A stretch of 64,000 nucleotides of DNA. Origin: Pseudomonas ceruminis (GTDB taxonomy: Bacteria > Pseudomonadota > Gammaproteobacteria > Pseudomonadales > Pseudomonadaceae). The notes beneath the pieces were generated by a model. It saw only the letters and a program-made list of their open reading frames with translations. It made no database searches and was not told the DNA's origin. This document shows positions 1 through 7,455 of this stretch, in pieces (the stretch's first letter is position 1; each line of letters opens with the position of its first letter). The stretch spans positions 62,001 to 126,000 of the forward strand of contig NZ_BQHW01000017.1 of the NCBI RefSeq assembly GCF_021602025.1. The letters are read 5' to 3'. Both the position numbers and the translations under genes were made by a program.

Positions 1-140
1 AAGATGGTCATGTGCAGGTCGAACACGGCGTTGGAGACTTCAGTCGCGCCGGGCGCCATGTTCACAGTCCAGGCGGCGTTGGCCTGACCGAAAACCGTCC
101 ACAACAGGAGGCCCATCCAGACAGGTGGATGTCGCATCAT
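1..140 (-). CDS. coxB: Cytochrome c oxidase subunit II (N-terminal part, cut by window edge)
   Basis: Only the first 46 codons are in the window. They encode a signal peptide (a basic start, then a hydrophobic stretch ending QANA) followed by the mature start AWTVNMAPGATEVSNAVFDL, which I recognise as CoxB of pseudomonads. CoxB carries the CuA centre of aa3-type cytochrome c oxidase in the inner membrane and takes electrons from cytochrome c. The CuA ligands lie outside the window. Two adjacent ATG codons (140 and 137) could start it. An AAGGGG ribosome site lies just upstream and fits the first. The gene reads leftwards, away from the unknown gene at 510. Confidence 0.85.
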   Translation of the reverse strand, partial: MMRHPPVWMGLLLWTVFGQANAAWTVNMAPGATEVSNAVFDLHMTI

Positions 141-509
141 TGCGGGTTCCCCTTCTAATTCTTGTTGTCCCGGAGGCATGGCCTGCGGCAAGAGGGAACG
201 GCGGTCAAGACTGCCTGGCTTCGACGACCGAGCCCCTGCTAAAAGCAGTCGGGCCTCATCAACGAATCACGTTCAAGCGGAGTATAGACAGCGACCAATG
301 GCCCGCAACGGCGGGGGTGAAATGAACTTCATGAATTCAGGAAATATCCTGCAGGGCCCGTGCTAGATAGGGTCTGGCACAATAATGGCATTTAGATATA
401 GCCAAGGGCGCACACGTTTGCGGCGCTTATAACAAATACGTCTTAAGTATCCTGCATATCGAGCTAATTTAGTGTCTTCCGTTTGAAACGTCTTGTCCCT
501 GGAGTTGTC
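141..509. other. Divergent intergenic region between coxB and the unknown gene at 510
   Basis: There are 369 bases without a convincing gene; short ORFs here have no codon bias or ribosome site. The part from about 361 to 480 is AT-rich compared with its surroundings and probably holds the promoter of the rightward gene. I could not pick a unique -35/-10 pair. The coxB promoter should be in the left half. Confidence 0.5.
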
Positions 510-1151
510 ATGAACATCGCTGCTGTACGCGAGCAGATTAGCCAAGCCCACCAACACGAAGGCCGTACCGGCCAACTGAAAGCGCGTCTCGAGGCCCAAC
601 TACCGCACCTGCACCCCTCGATCCAACTGCCTGAGCAGGACGCCCAGGGTACCTTGGCGCGCTTCGTCAGCGCCTACATCGACCAGGTTCCAGAATTGCT
701 GGAGGCCGCCCATGCGGTCGCCCGCGAAGCCGGTATCGAATCGCAGATCAAACCCGTGCTTAAAATCGCCGAAGCCTATTTCCTGCAGCCGCCCAGCGTG
801 ATGCACGGGCATGCGGGGCTGGACTGCCTGCTGGACGAGGCCTACCTGGCCCATCGCCTGGTAGAGGAAGTGAACGACCTGTACATCCGTCACTTCCAGC
901 AACCGTTGATTCCGTTCGATACCACCATGGCCAACCTGATTGCCCATCAACTGATTGGCGAGACGTTCGCCAACCAACTGGATGAGGTGGTGCACCACTC
1001 GGTCGAAGAAATGCTCAATGACGAGAGTTTCGCCGTGGAATCGGTAGAGGCCTACCGCGAAACCCTGAGTAGCCCGGCGACGGGTGCTGCCTGGAAACGC
1101 TGGCCTTGCCTGTCGCGCCAACTGGGCGTGGAACTGAGCCAACCCGCCTGA
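510..1151 (+). CDS. Conserved hypothetical protein, 213 aa
   Basis: No function recognised. The ATG at 510 is preceded by GGAG (501-504) with 5-base spacing, which makes it a better start than the upstream TTG at 483. The product looks soluble and mostly helical, with no signal peptide or membrane segment. It is rich in His and acidic residues in its middle (for example VMHGHAGLD and VVHHSVEEM), which might bind metal or haem, but no known motif is visible. The same gene sits between coxB and the SulP/carbonic anhydrase pair in other pseudomonads as I remember them, so it is probably core. It ends with a hairpin before the convergent transporter. Confidence 0.75.
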   Translation: MNIAAVREQISQAHQHEGRTGQLKARLEAQLPHLHPSIQLPEQDAQGTLARFVSAYIDQVPELLEAAHAVAREAGIESQIKPVLKIAEAYFLQPPSVMHGHAGLDCLLDEAYLAHRLVEEVNDLYIRHFQQPLIPFDTTMANLIAHQLIGETFANQLDEVVHHSVEEMLNDESFAVESVEAYRETLSSPATGAAWKRWPCLSRQLGVELSQPA

Positions 1152-1173
1152 CCTTTCGTCCCGGATGCTGGCA

Positions 1174-1201
1174 GGCTGTCGGCACGGCAGAGCCGACAGC
1201 C
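1174..1201. terminator. Hairpin between convergent genes
   Basis: A perfect 10-bp stem (GGCTGTCGGC with GCCGACAGCC) and an 8-base loop lie between the stop of the unknown gene at 1151 and the stop of the SulP gene at 1209. There is no long T run, so it may be a weak two-way terminator. Confidence 0.5.
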
Positions 1202-1208
1202 CCAGGTA

Positions 1209-2735
1209 TCAGCACTCGGTGACGGTACGCAAGCGGCCCTCGACCCGCCGTTTCAGCCCCCGGGGCTCGATGATCAACCGTGAGCCATGGTGGCGCTGGG
1301 TGCGGCCCCAGTCTTCGAGCAGCTCCAGCACAGAGTGATCGATATAACTGAGGTGGGTCATCGGCACGTGGAGGTGGGTGCCAGCGGGGAGGCTTTCCAA
1401 TACTTGCGTCAGCGCCGGCACCTTGAGAAAGGTCGCTGCGCCACTCAGGCGCAGTGCCATATGCCCAGGCGTCTCCAGGCTCACCAGGTTGATCTTCAGG
1501 CGGGCCGCCTTGAAGGCCAGCTTGAGCAGGGTCAGGGCAAAGCCCAGCAACACACCGGTCAGCAGGTCGGTGAAGATGATCGCCAACGCGGTGGCCGCGT
1601 AGGTGAACATTGGCATGCGCCCGTAGCGGCCCAGCCCCCGAAATGCCTTGAAGTCCACGAGTTTCACACCGGTGAAGACCAGCACGCCGGCCAAGCTCGC
1701 CACCGGGATCTGCTGCAGCACACTGCTCAGCGCCACCACGAATGCCAACAGCCACAGGCCATGGAAGATGGCCGATGCCCGCGTCTGGGCTCCGGCCTGC
1801 ACATTGGCCGAGCTGCGCACGATCACCCCGGTCATGGGCAACGCGCCGAGCACGCCGCAAAGGATGTTGCCGACACCCTGGGCCGACAACTCACGGTCGA
1901 AGTCCGAACGCTGCCCACTGTGCATGCGGTCTACGGCGGCGGCCGACAACAGGGTCTCTGCACTGGCGATGAACGCCAGGGCAAAGGCTGCGACCAGCAG
2001 AGCGGGGTCGGCCAGCTTCATAAGGTCGTCCACGCCGATCCAGTCGATGGCTTCGGAAAGGTCCGCCGGTACCTGCACACGGTTGACCGGCAGCGCCAGC
2101 CACAGGCTGATGGCTGTCATTGCCGCCACGCCGAGTAAGGCACCGGGGATGAACCGCAGCGCCTGCGGCCGCCAGCGCTCCCAGCCCCACATGATGGCAA
2201 TGGTACCCAGGCCCAGGGCGCCGGCCTGCCAGCCCGAACCTGCGCTTTCCAGTGGCAGGGCAGCAGCCACGGTCGACGGGAACGCCAGCAGGTTATGCAT
2301 GCCCGAGGGTTGTGGCGCCGTGTCGAACATCACATGCACCTGTGACAGCACGATCAACACGCCAATACCCGCCAGCATGCCGTACACCACCGCTGGCGCG
2401 GTGACGCGAAACCAGCAGCCCAGGCGCAAGCGCCCGGCCAGCAACTGCAAGACCCCGGCCAGCAGCAGAATCGGCCCGAGCATGGCCATGCCATGCTGGC
2501 GTACCAACTCGAACACCAGCACCGCCAGGCCCGCTGCAGGGCCACTGACCTGAAGCGGTGAGCCCGCCAGAAAGCCCACTACGATGCCGCCGATGATGCC
2601 GGTAATCAGGCCTTTGGCCGGTGGCATGCCGGAAGCGATCGCAATCCCCATGCACAAGGGCAGGGCCACCAGAAAGACCACCACCGACGCCAACAACTCT
2701 CGCGGCAGGGCCGCTTTCAACTGTGTCATGTTCAC
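1209..2735 (-). CDS. SulP family anion transporter with STAS domain
   Basis: This 508-aa inner-membrane protein starts with the SulP signature region (LPLCMGIAIASGMPPAKGL, SGPAAGLAVLV) and has about 10-12 hydrophobic segments. It ends in a cytoplasmic STAS domain from roughly residue 425. SulP proteins carry sulfate, bicarbonate or other anions. Its close partner is the beta carbonic anhydrase transcribed just upstream on the same strand, and this pairing suggests bicarbonate rather than sulfate as cargo; that is inference. The start is taken as GTG at 2735, with AAGGAG 7 bases upstream; an ATG two codons later is possible. It is not a close copy of the other SulP gene in this window (23581-25146). 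Confidence 0.88.
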   Translation of the reverse strand: MNMTQLKAALPRELLASVVVFLVALPLCMGIAIASGMPPAKGLITGIIGGIVVGFLAGSPLQVSGPAAGLAVLVFELVRQHGMAMLGPILLLAGVLQLLAGRLRLGCWFRVTAPAVVYGMLAGIGVLIVLSQVHVMFDTAPQPSGMHNLLAFPSTVAAALPLESAGSGWQAGALGLGTIAIMWGWERWRPQALRFIPGALLGVAAMTAISLWLALPVNRVQVPADLSEAIDWIGVDDLMKLADPALLVAAFALAFIASAETLLSAAAVDRMHSGQRSDFDRELSAQGVGNILCGVLGALPMTGVIVRSSANVQAGAQTRASAIFHGLWLLAFVVALSSVLQQIPVASLAGVLVFTGVKLVDFKAFRGLGRYGRMPMFTYAATALAIIFTDLLTGVLLGFALTLLKLAFKAARLKINLVSLETPGHMALRLSGAATFLKVPALTQVLESLPAGTHLHVPMTHLSYIDHSVLELLEDWGRTQRHHGSRLIIEPRGLKRRVEGRLRTVTEC

Positions 2736-2927
2736 CCTATTTCTCCTTCCTTTGTCGCACGGCCATTCCTCTGGCCGTGGGCACGTTGGCCCCTGACAAG
2801 CGCGCAGGCGCGGGCCGCCGGCGGACAGGCCGGCAGGGCAGTCAGGGAATTCAAGGCAGCCGAAGGCCGTACCACACCCCTCAGGGGGTGCAGCCGGCTA
2901 TCAAGGTTCTAGCGTTGGACGGGTCGC

Positions 2928-3647
2928 TTAGTAGCGGCCTCTCGGAGTAGCGCAGGGGATTGGCTCGCCAGCAGCCAGGGGCATGAAGCTGTCGCTGGCG
3001 GCGTCGTACGCTTCGATCTTGCTGGTCTCGATGTCGTACACCCAACCATGGATGTACAGCTCACCCGCTGCCAGACGCGAAGCCACCGACGGGTGCGTGC
3101 GCAGGTGATGCAACTGGGCGATGACGTTTTCCCGCGTCAGCACCTGCATGGTTTCGTGCTCGCTGCCACAAGAACAGTTGTTCTCAACCACGGTACGGGC
3201 CACTTCGGCGTGGCGCAACCAGGCGGAAACGGTCGGCATCTTGGCCAGCGATTTCGGGTTGAGCACCGCACGCATCGCGCCGCAGTCGGAGTGGCCACAA
3301 ATGATGATGTGGTGCACACCCAGCGCCGACACGGCGTACTCGATCGCACTGGAAACGCCGCCGTTCATCTGCCCGTAAGGCGGCACCACGTTACCGACGT
3401 TACGGGTCACGAACAGGTCGCCTGGCGAGCTCTGGGTGATCAGCTCGGGGACGATGCGCGAGTCGGCGCAGGTGATGAACATGGCGCGTGGCGTTTGAGC
3501 GGTGGCGAGCTTCTTGAAAAGCTCCTGCTGCTCGGGAAAGACATCGTGGTGAAAGCGCAGGAAGCCGTCGACGATGTGCTTAAGGGCGGCATCGGCGCTC
3601 TCCGCGGGGACCTGCGGAACGACCTTGGATGGGTCCTTGACGGGCAT
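2928..3647 (-). CDS. Beta-class carbonic anhydrase
   Basis: This 239-aa cytoplasmic zinc enzyme interconverts CO2 and bicarbonate. The beta-class ligands are all visible: C60 and the Asp/Arg dyad in CADSR (D62, R64), then H119 and C122 in GHSDCGAM. The length fits the family. GAGGA lies 6 bases before the ATG. It is the upstream partner of the SulP transporter; the 190-bp gap between them has a CACCCC/GGGGTG hairpin (2875-2890), so cotranscription may be partial. A second, gamma-type homologue is encoded at 9606. Confidence 0.93.
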   Translation of the reverse strand: MPVKDPSKVVPQVPAESADAALKHIVDGFLRFHHDVFPEQQELFKKLATAQTPRAMFITCADSRIVPELITQSSPGDLFVTRNVGNVVPPYGQMNGGVSSAIEYAVSALGVHHIIICGHSDCGAMRAVLNPKSLAKMPTVSAWLRHAEVARTVVENNCSCGSEHETMQVLTRENVIAQLHHLRTHPSVASRLAAGELYIHGWVYDIETSKIEAYDAASDSFMPLAAGEPIPCATPRGRY

Positions 3648-3919
3648 GATTCATCCTCTTGACGGTGTGTAGGTAAGTCCATTTTACCGGTGAAAGATTC
3701 TGGCTATGCAGGGTTTTAGATGACACGCACGGGCCAGAAATCACAGTCTCGGTGAACTGGATGCCTACGCTAGCGGGGAAAACTTAACTGAAACTTAATT
3801 CGGAGGCTCTAGAACGCGTGTTCCAGATAGGTGAGGCGGGAACTGAATAATAGCAAAAAAACATCAACTGCCAAGAGCCTGGAATAGAATTATGTACTTC
3901 GATTAGTTAGGTTGGGGTT

Positions 3920-4978
3920 TCAGAACAAAGCCATCTGTCCGCCCGGTGGACAGAACGCTGAACAGTCCAGCGGTTGCGCGTCGCGCCCTTCAAACCCCAA
4001 CCGGCGCTGGGTCTTGGCAAAGCGTTGTGCCAGCAGTTCGGCAAAAATACCTTCTCCCCGCATACGCGCGCCAAAGCGGCTGTCATACAACTCGCCTCCC
4101 CGGCTCTGGCGAATCAGGCTTAACACATGGTTGGCGCGCTGCGGGTAGTGGTCCTGCAGCCATTGTTCGAACAGCGGTGCCACCTCCAAGGGCAGGCGCA
4201 ACATCATGTAGGCCGCGCTCTGCGCGCCAGCCTCCTTGGCGGCCTCGAGCAAGCGCTCCAGTTCGCTGTCGTTGATCATCGGGATCATCGGCGAACACAA
4301 GACGCCCACCGGCACCCCCGCCTCGCGCAATACCCGGATGGCGCGCAACCTGGCCCTGGACGACGCCGCCCGCGGCTCGAGCACTCGTTTGAGGTCATCG
4401 TCCAATGTCGTCAGGCTGATCATCACCCGCACCAGCCGTTGGCTGGCCATCTCGGCCAGCACGTCGAGATCGCGCAGCACCAACGCGCCCTTGGTAACGA
4501 TGGTCACGGGGTGGCGAAACTTCAACAGCACTTCCAGCAAGCGCCGGGTCAGCTGCTGCTCACGCTCGATCGGCTGGTATGGGTCGGTATTGGACCCCAA
4601 GTTGATCGGTGCACAGACATAACCCGGCTTGCTCAGCTGTTGCGCAAGCACCTCGGCCGCATTGGTCTTGGCGATCAGCTTGGTTTCGAAGTCCAACCCT
4701 GGGGAAAGGTCCCAATAGGCGTGGGAAGGACGGGCATAGCAGTAAATGCAGCCATGCTCGCAACCGCGATAAGGGTTGATCGAGCGGTCGAACGGCAGGT
4801 CGGGGGAGGTATTGCGGCTGATGACCGACTTGGCGGTTTCGACCCGTACTTCGGTAGCCTGGGTCAGCGGCACCTCTTGATACCAGCCGTCATCCTCCGC
4901 CACCGAATGGTTCGGGGCGAAGCGGTTATGCGGGTTGTGGGCCGTGCCACGGCCCTTTTGCGCTACTGGCGGTATCAT
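3920..4978 (-). CDS. Radical SAM protein (PA0069 / SplB-like family), SOS-controlled
   Basis: This 352-aa protein has the 4Fe-4S radical SAM cluster motif CX3CX2C at C73, C77 and C80 (RGCEHGCIYCYARP). The surroundings resemble the PA0069 family, distant relatives of spore photoproduct lyase. The substrate is unknown. A perfect LexA palindrome lies 12 bases before the start codon (see 4991-5010), so the gene should be switched on by DNA damage. As I recall, the P. aeruginosa orthologue PA0069 belongs to the LexA regulon, which agrees. A role in DNA repair or nucleotide repair is inference. It stands alone, 65 bp after the M3 peptidase gene on the same strand. Confidence 0.88.
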   Translation of the reverse strand: MIPPVAQKGRGTAHNPHNRFAPNHSVAEDDGWYQEVPLTQATEVRVETAKSVISRNTSPDLPFDRSINPYRGCEHGCIYCYARPSHAYWDLSPGLDFETKLIAKTNAAEVLAQQLSKPGYVCAPINLGSNTDPYQPIEREQQLTRRLLEVLLKFRHPVTIVTKGALVLRDLDVLAEMASQRLVRVMISLTTLDDDLKRVLEPRAASSRARLRAIRVLREAGVPVGVLCSPMIPMINDSELERLLEAAKEAGAQSAAYMMLRLPLEVAPLFEQWLQDHYPQRANHVLSLIRQSRGGELYDSRFGARMRGEGIFAELLAQRFAKTQRRLGFEGRDAQPLDCSAFCPPGGQMALF

Positions 4979-4990
4979 GACGCACCCTCA

Positions 4991-5010
4991 TACTGTATTT
5001 ACATACAGTA
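4991..5010. promoter_or_regulatory. LexA (SOS) box
   Basis: The 20-base sequence TACTGTATTTACATACAGTA contains CTG-N10-CAG with flanking symmetry, a full match to the gammaproteobacterial LexA operator. It sits 12 bases upstream of the ATG of the radical SAM gene (minus strand), so LexA bound here would block transcription or early elongation. It also lies downstream of the M3 peptidase stop, so it should not control that gene. Confidence 0.92.
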
Positions 5011-5043
5011 TCGAGATCCCTGGGATCTTGCCAGCACCTTCGG

Positions 5044-7038
5044 TCAGCCCAGCCCATGCCAGCGCAGGTAAGCGGACGGGCTTGGCGGCCGCCCGAGGAA
5101 GGCCTGGATACCTTCGCGCAGCGGGCGTGCGGCACCGCTTTCGAACAGCGTCTGCTGCAGGGCCCGCCCCGTGGCCCGGTCCAACAGCCCCTGCGCCTGG
5201 AAGCGGCTGAACAGATCAAACGCATGAACGTCCGCCCACAGGTAGGCGTAAAAGCCAGCGTCGTAACCGTCCATCAGGTGGTCGAAAGCATGCGCGGGGC
5301 GCTCGAAATCTTCCAGGGGCCAATACCCGCAACACGCGCGCGCGTCCTCAAGACGCTGCACCAGCGTTCTACCGTCCAGCGGCGTGCGGTGCAGGTCCAG
5401 GTCGAACAACGCCAGGCTCAGGTCGCGGCCGATTTCATCGATGCTCTGCTGCCTCAACGCGTTCACGTGCACCTCAGCCTGCGCCTGGCTCAGCGTGCTG
5501 CCGTCCTGCCGAGGCCCAGCAATGCCAGCGAGGTAGCCCGCGTCCCACACCCAACGTTCGAACAGCTTACCGAACAGCTCCACGCCATCGGTGCCAAGCT
5601 CGGTCACATCCGACATCACATGGCTACTGGTGCGCACCAGCAGGTGATGGAGGGCATGGCCGAACTCATGGTACAGCTTGCGCAACGAAAGGTGATCCAG
5701 CAGCGGCTCTGCCCCCTTCTGCGCCGCTGGGATATCGCTGTTCACGACCACGACGGCTGGATGGTAGATACCCTCGGCATCGACCCGCCGGTTGCGCACG
5801 TAGGTGGTGAACACGGCATCGGCCTGTTTGCCCGCATGTTGCACGGCGTCGAGGTAAAGCAAACCGATAAAGGCGTGGTGCTGCCAGATTTCGAAAGCCT
5901 GTACGCTGTCGTCCCAGGTCGCCAGCCGCCTTGGGCGCAGTTCCAGCGCAAACAGCTGCTGCGCCAGCTGGGCCAATGCGTTGACCACGCCACTGAGCGG
6001 GAAATGCTCGCGAAACGTCCCCCTGGGTTGCGCTTCCCCCGATGCTGCCAGCAGATAACTGACATCCCAAGGCCGCACAGTCCCCAGGCCTTGCGCCACG
6101 GCCTGTTGCGCCAGCCGGGCGCGCCATTGCGCCATGGCGGGGCGCACGCACCTTGCCAGTAGCTGTAGAAAATGGCTCACCTGGCTGGCCGAGCCTGCAC
6201 TTTTGCCAAGCAGGCTCAGTTCAAGGTGGCTGGCAAAGCCGAGCAGGCGGGCCTTTTCGTCCAGGCATTCGGCCAGGCGCTGCAACTGAGTGCCATTGTC
6301 CTGCTGCGGGTCGGCGCTTACCCCACGGGTGTGAAAGGCACGGTACACGCGCTCGCGCAGGGGGCGGTGAGCGGCTTGCCGAAGCACCGCGCCGGTGGGC
6401 TCGCTTTCACAGGCGATCAACCAACCTTGCGCACCCGCTGCCTCGGCACGCGCGGCCAATTCGTCACGCAGCCTTCGTGGCAGGCCGCGCAGTTCGGTCT
6501 CATCCTCGACCAACAACCCTGGCCGGCCGATGTTGCTCAGGAACGCTTGGCGCAACTCGCCGATCTGCATCTGCAGTTCAGCCAGGCGAGCCTGGTCGCT
6601 TTCGGCCAGCGCTGCGCCACCGACGGCAAACTTGCCCAGGTACCAATGCAGGGTCGCGCGCTGCTGAGTGCCCAGGTTCCTGCCGATGGCGCTGTTCGCC
6701 AGCCGCTCGTACAAGCTGTGCAGGTGGCGGTTGGCAAATTTCTGGTCGAAGCGCGCCACCGTTTGGCCGTAGAAGTCGGCAATCGCCTCGCCCCAGGACG
6801 GCTGTTTGCCCACCAGGGGGATAACGGTATAGAGCACAGCAAGCAACTGCGCATCCAGCGCGTCCACTGCCAGTACCAGGTCATCCCAGGTGGGAAGCGC
6901 TTGCTGCTGCTCAATGATGCGCGCCACGCCTTGCGCGTGGGCGCGCAGCACGTGCTCGAAAGCGTCGCGCATGTTTTGCAGCGTTATCGAAGGGTAATCG
7001 ACGGGGGTGCTGCTGCTTTGCAGAAGGGGGTTGTCCAT
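5044..7038 (-). CDS. M3 family metallopeptidase, divergent prlC paralogue
   Basis: This 664-aa protein is aligned over its whole length with the neighbouring PrlC (7452-9503) but clearly diverged. The zinc site is intact: HEFGH with H457, E458 and H461, and the third ligand Glu about 30 residues later (E487, in DGVELFG). PrlC instead has DAVELPSQ. The C-terminal Gly-Tyr region (GYDAGFYAYLWADV) is also kept. So it should be an active cytoplasmic oligopeptidase with altered specificity. It sits just downstream of prlC-yheV on the same strand, across a 135-bp gap with a hairpin. Its ribosome site is weak. Tandem duplication followed by divergence is the simplest origin, but old horizontal gain is not excluded. 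Confidence 0.85.
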   Translation of the reverse strand: MDNPLLQSSSTPVDYPSITLQNMRDAFEHVLRAHAQGVARIIEQQQALPTWDDLVLAVDALDAQLLAVLYTVIPLVGKQPSWGEAIADFYGQTVARFDQKFANRHLHSLYERLANSAIGRNLGTQQRATLHWYLGKFAVGGAALAESDQARLAELQMQIGELRQAFLSNIGRPGLLVEDETELRGLPRRLRDELAARAEAAGAQGWLIACESEPTGAVLRQAAHRPLRERVYRAFHTRGVSADPQQDNGTQLQRLAECLDEKARLLGFASHLELSLLGKSAGSASQVSHFLQLLARCVRPAMAQWRARLAQQAVAQGLGTVRPWDVSYLLAASGEAQPRGTFREHFPLSGVVNALAQLAQQLFALELRPRRLATWDDSVQAFEIWQHHAFIGLLYLDAVQHAGKQADAVFTTYVRNRRVDAEGIYHPAVVVVNSDIPAAQKGAEPLLDHLSLRKLYHEFGHALHHLLVRTSSHVMSDVTELGTDGVELFGKLFERWVWDAGYLAGIAGPRQDGSTLSQAQAEVHVNALRQQSIDEIGRDLSLALFDLDLHRTPLDGRTLVQRLEDARACCGYWPLEDFERPAHAFDHLMDGYDAGFYAYLWADVHAFDLFSRFQAQGLLDRATGRALQQTLFESGAARPLREGIQAFLGRPPSPSAYLRWHGLG

Positions 7039-7130
7039 GATGGATCACCGTGCTCACGTGAAGAGCAGGCCAGCATGGATGGCGAGTAGAGCCACAGTGG
7101 CGTGATTATCTACCACCCGTGGTGATGAAG

Positions 7131-7150
7131 CACTGCCTGCCTTGGCAGTG
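7131..7150 (-). terminator. Hairpin after prlC-yheV
   Basis: CACTGCC and GGCAGTG form a 7-bp stem around a 6-base loop, 24 bases beyond the yheV stop on the minus strand. There is no good T run, so it is only a possible terminator separating yheV from the M3 paralogue. Confidence 0.35.
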
Positions 7151-7173
7151 AGCCAGGGCAGGCAGGTGGGGCC

Positions 7174-7455
7174 TTATTCGGCCGGTTTCTTCAGCTTTGG
7201 ATTGGGGAAGAACTGCACCGTCTGCACCTTGGCCGGTGCGGCCTTCGGTGCCAAGTGGTTGACCCGCGTGCCCAGCTCCGTGGGCACCGACAGCCCTTGT
7301 TCATTCAAGGTGTCGGAAAAGCCGCAGGCAACACATTCACGGTGCGGCACACCGTCTTCGTTCCACATCATCAGCTTGTCGGGCTCGCTGCACGCCGGGC
7401 ATACCGCCCCGGCGATGAAGCGCTTCTTGGTCTTGGTCACAGCTACCTCGCTCAT
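7174..7455 (-). CDS. yheV: YheV-like zinc-ribbon protein
   Basis: This 93-aa protein carries two CXXC pairs (CPAC at about residue 19 and CVAC at about 41), the expected zinc-ribbon knuckles of the YheV family (DUF2387). Its start overlaps the prlC stop by 4 bases (ATGA), so the two are translationally coupled; this prlC-yheV pairing is common in gammaproteobacteria. The C-terminal third is basic and proline-rich. Its molecular role is unknown. Confidence 0.85.
   Translation of the reverse strand: MSEVAVTKTKKRFIAGAVCPACSEPDKLMMWNEDGVPHRECVACGFSDTLNEQGLSVPTELGTRVNHLAPKAAPAKVQTVQFFPNPKLKKPAE

Noticed and set aside
483-515. Similarity between the reading MKRLVPGVVMN at 483 and MKRLVIGVVMN at 58499
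   Set aside because: The first lies upstream of the likely start at 510. The second is out of frame with the supported small ORF. About 25 of 35 bases match, too few to call a repeat without a search.
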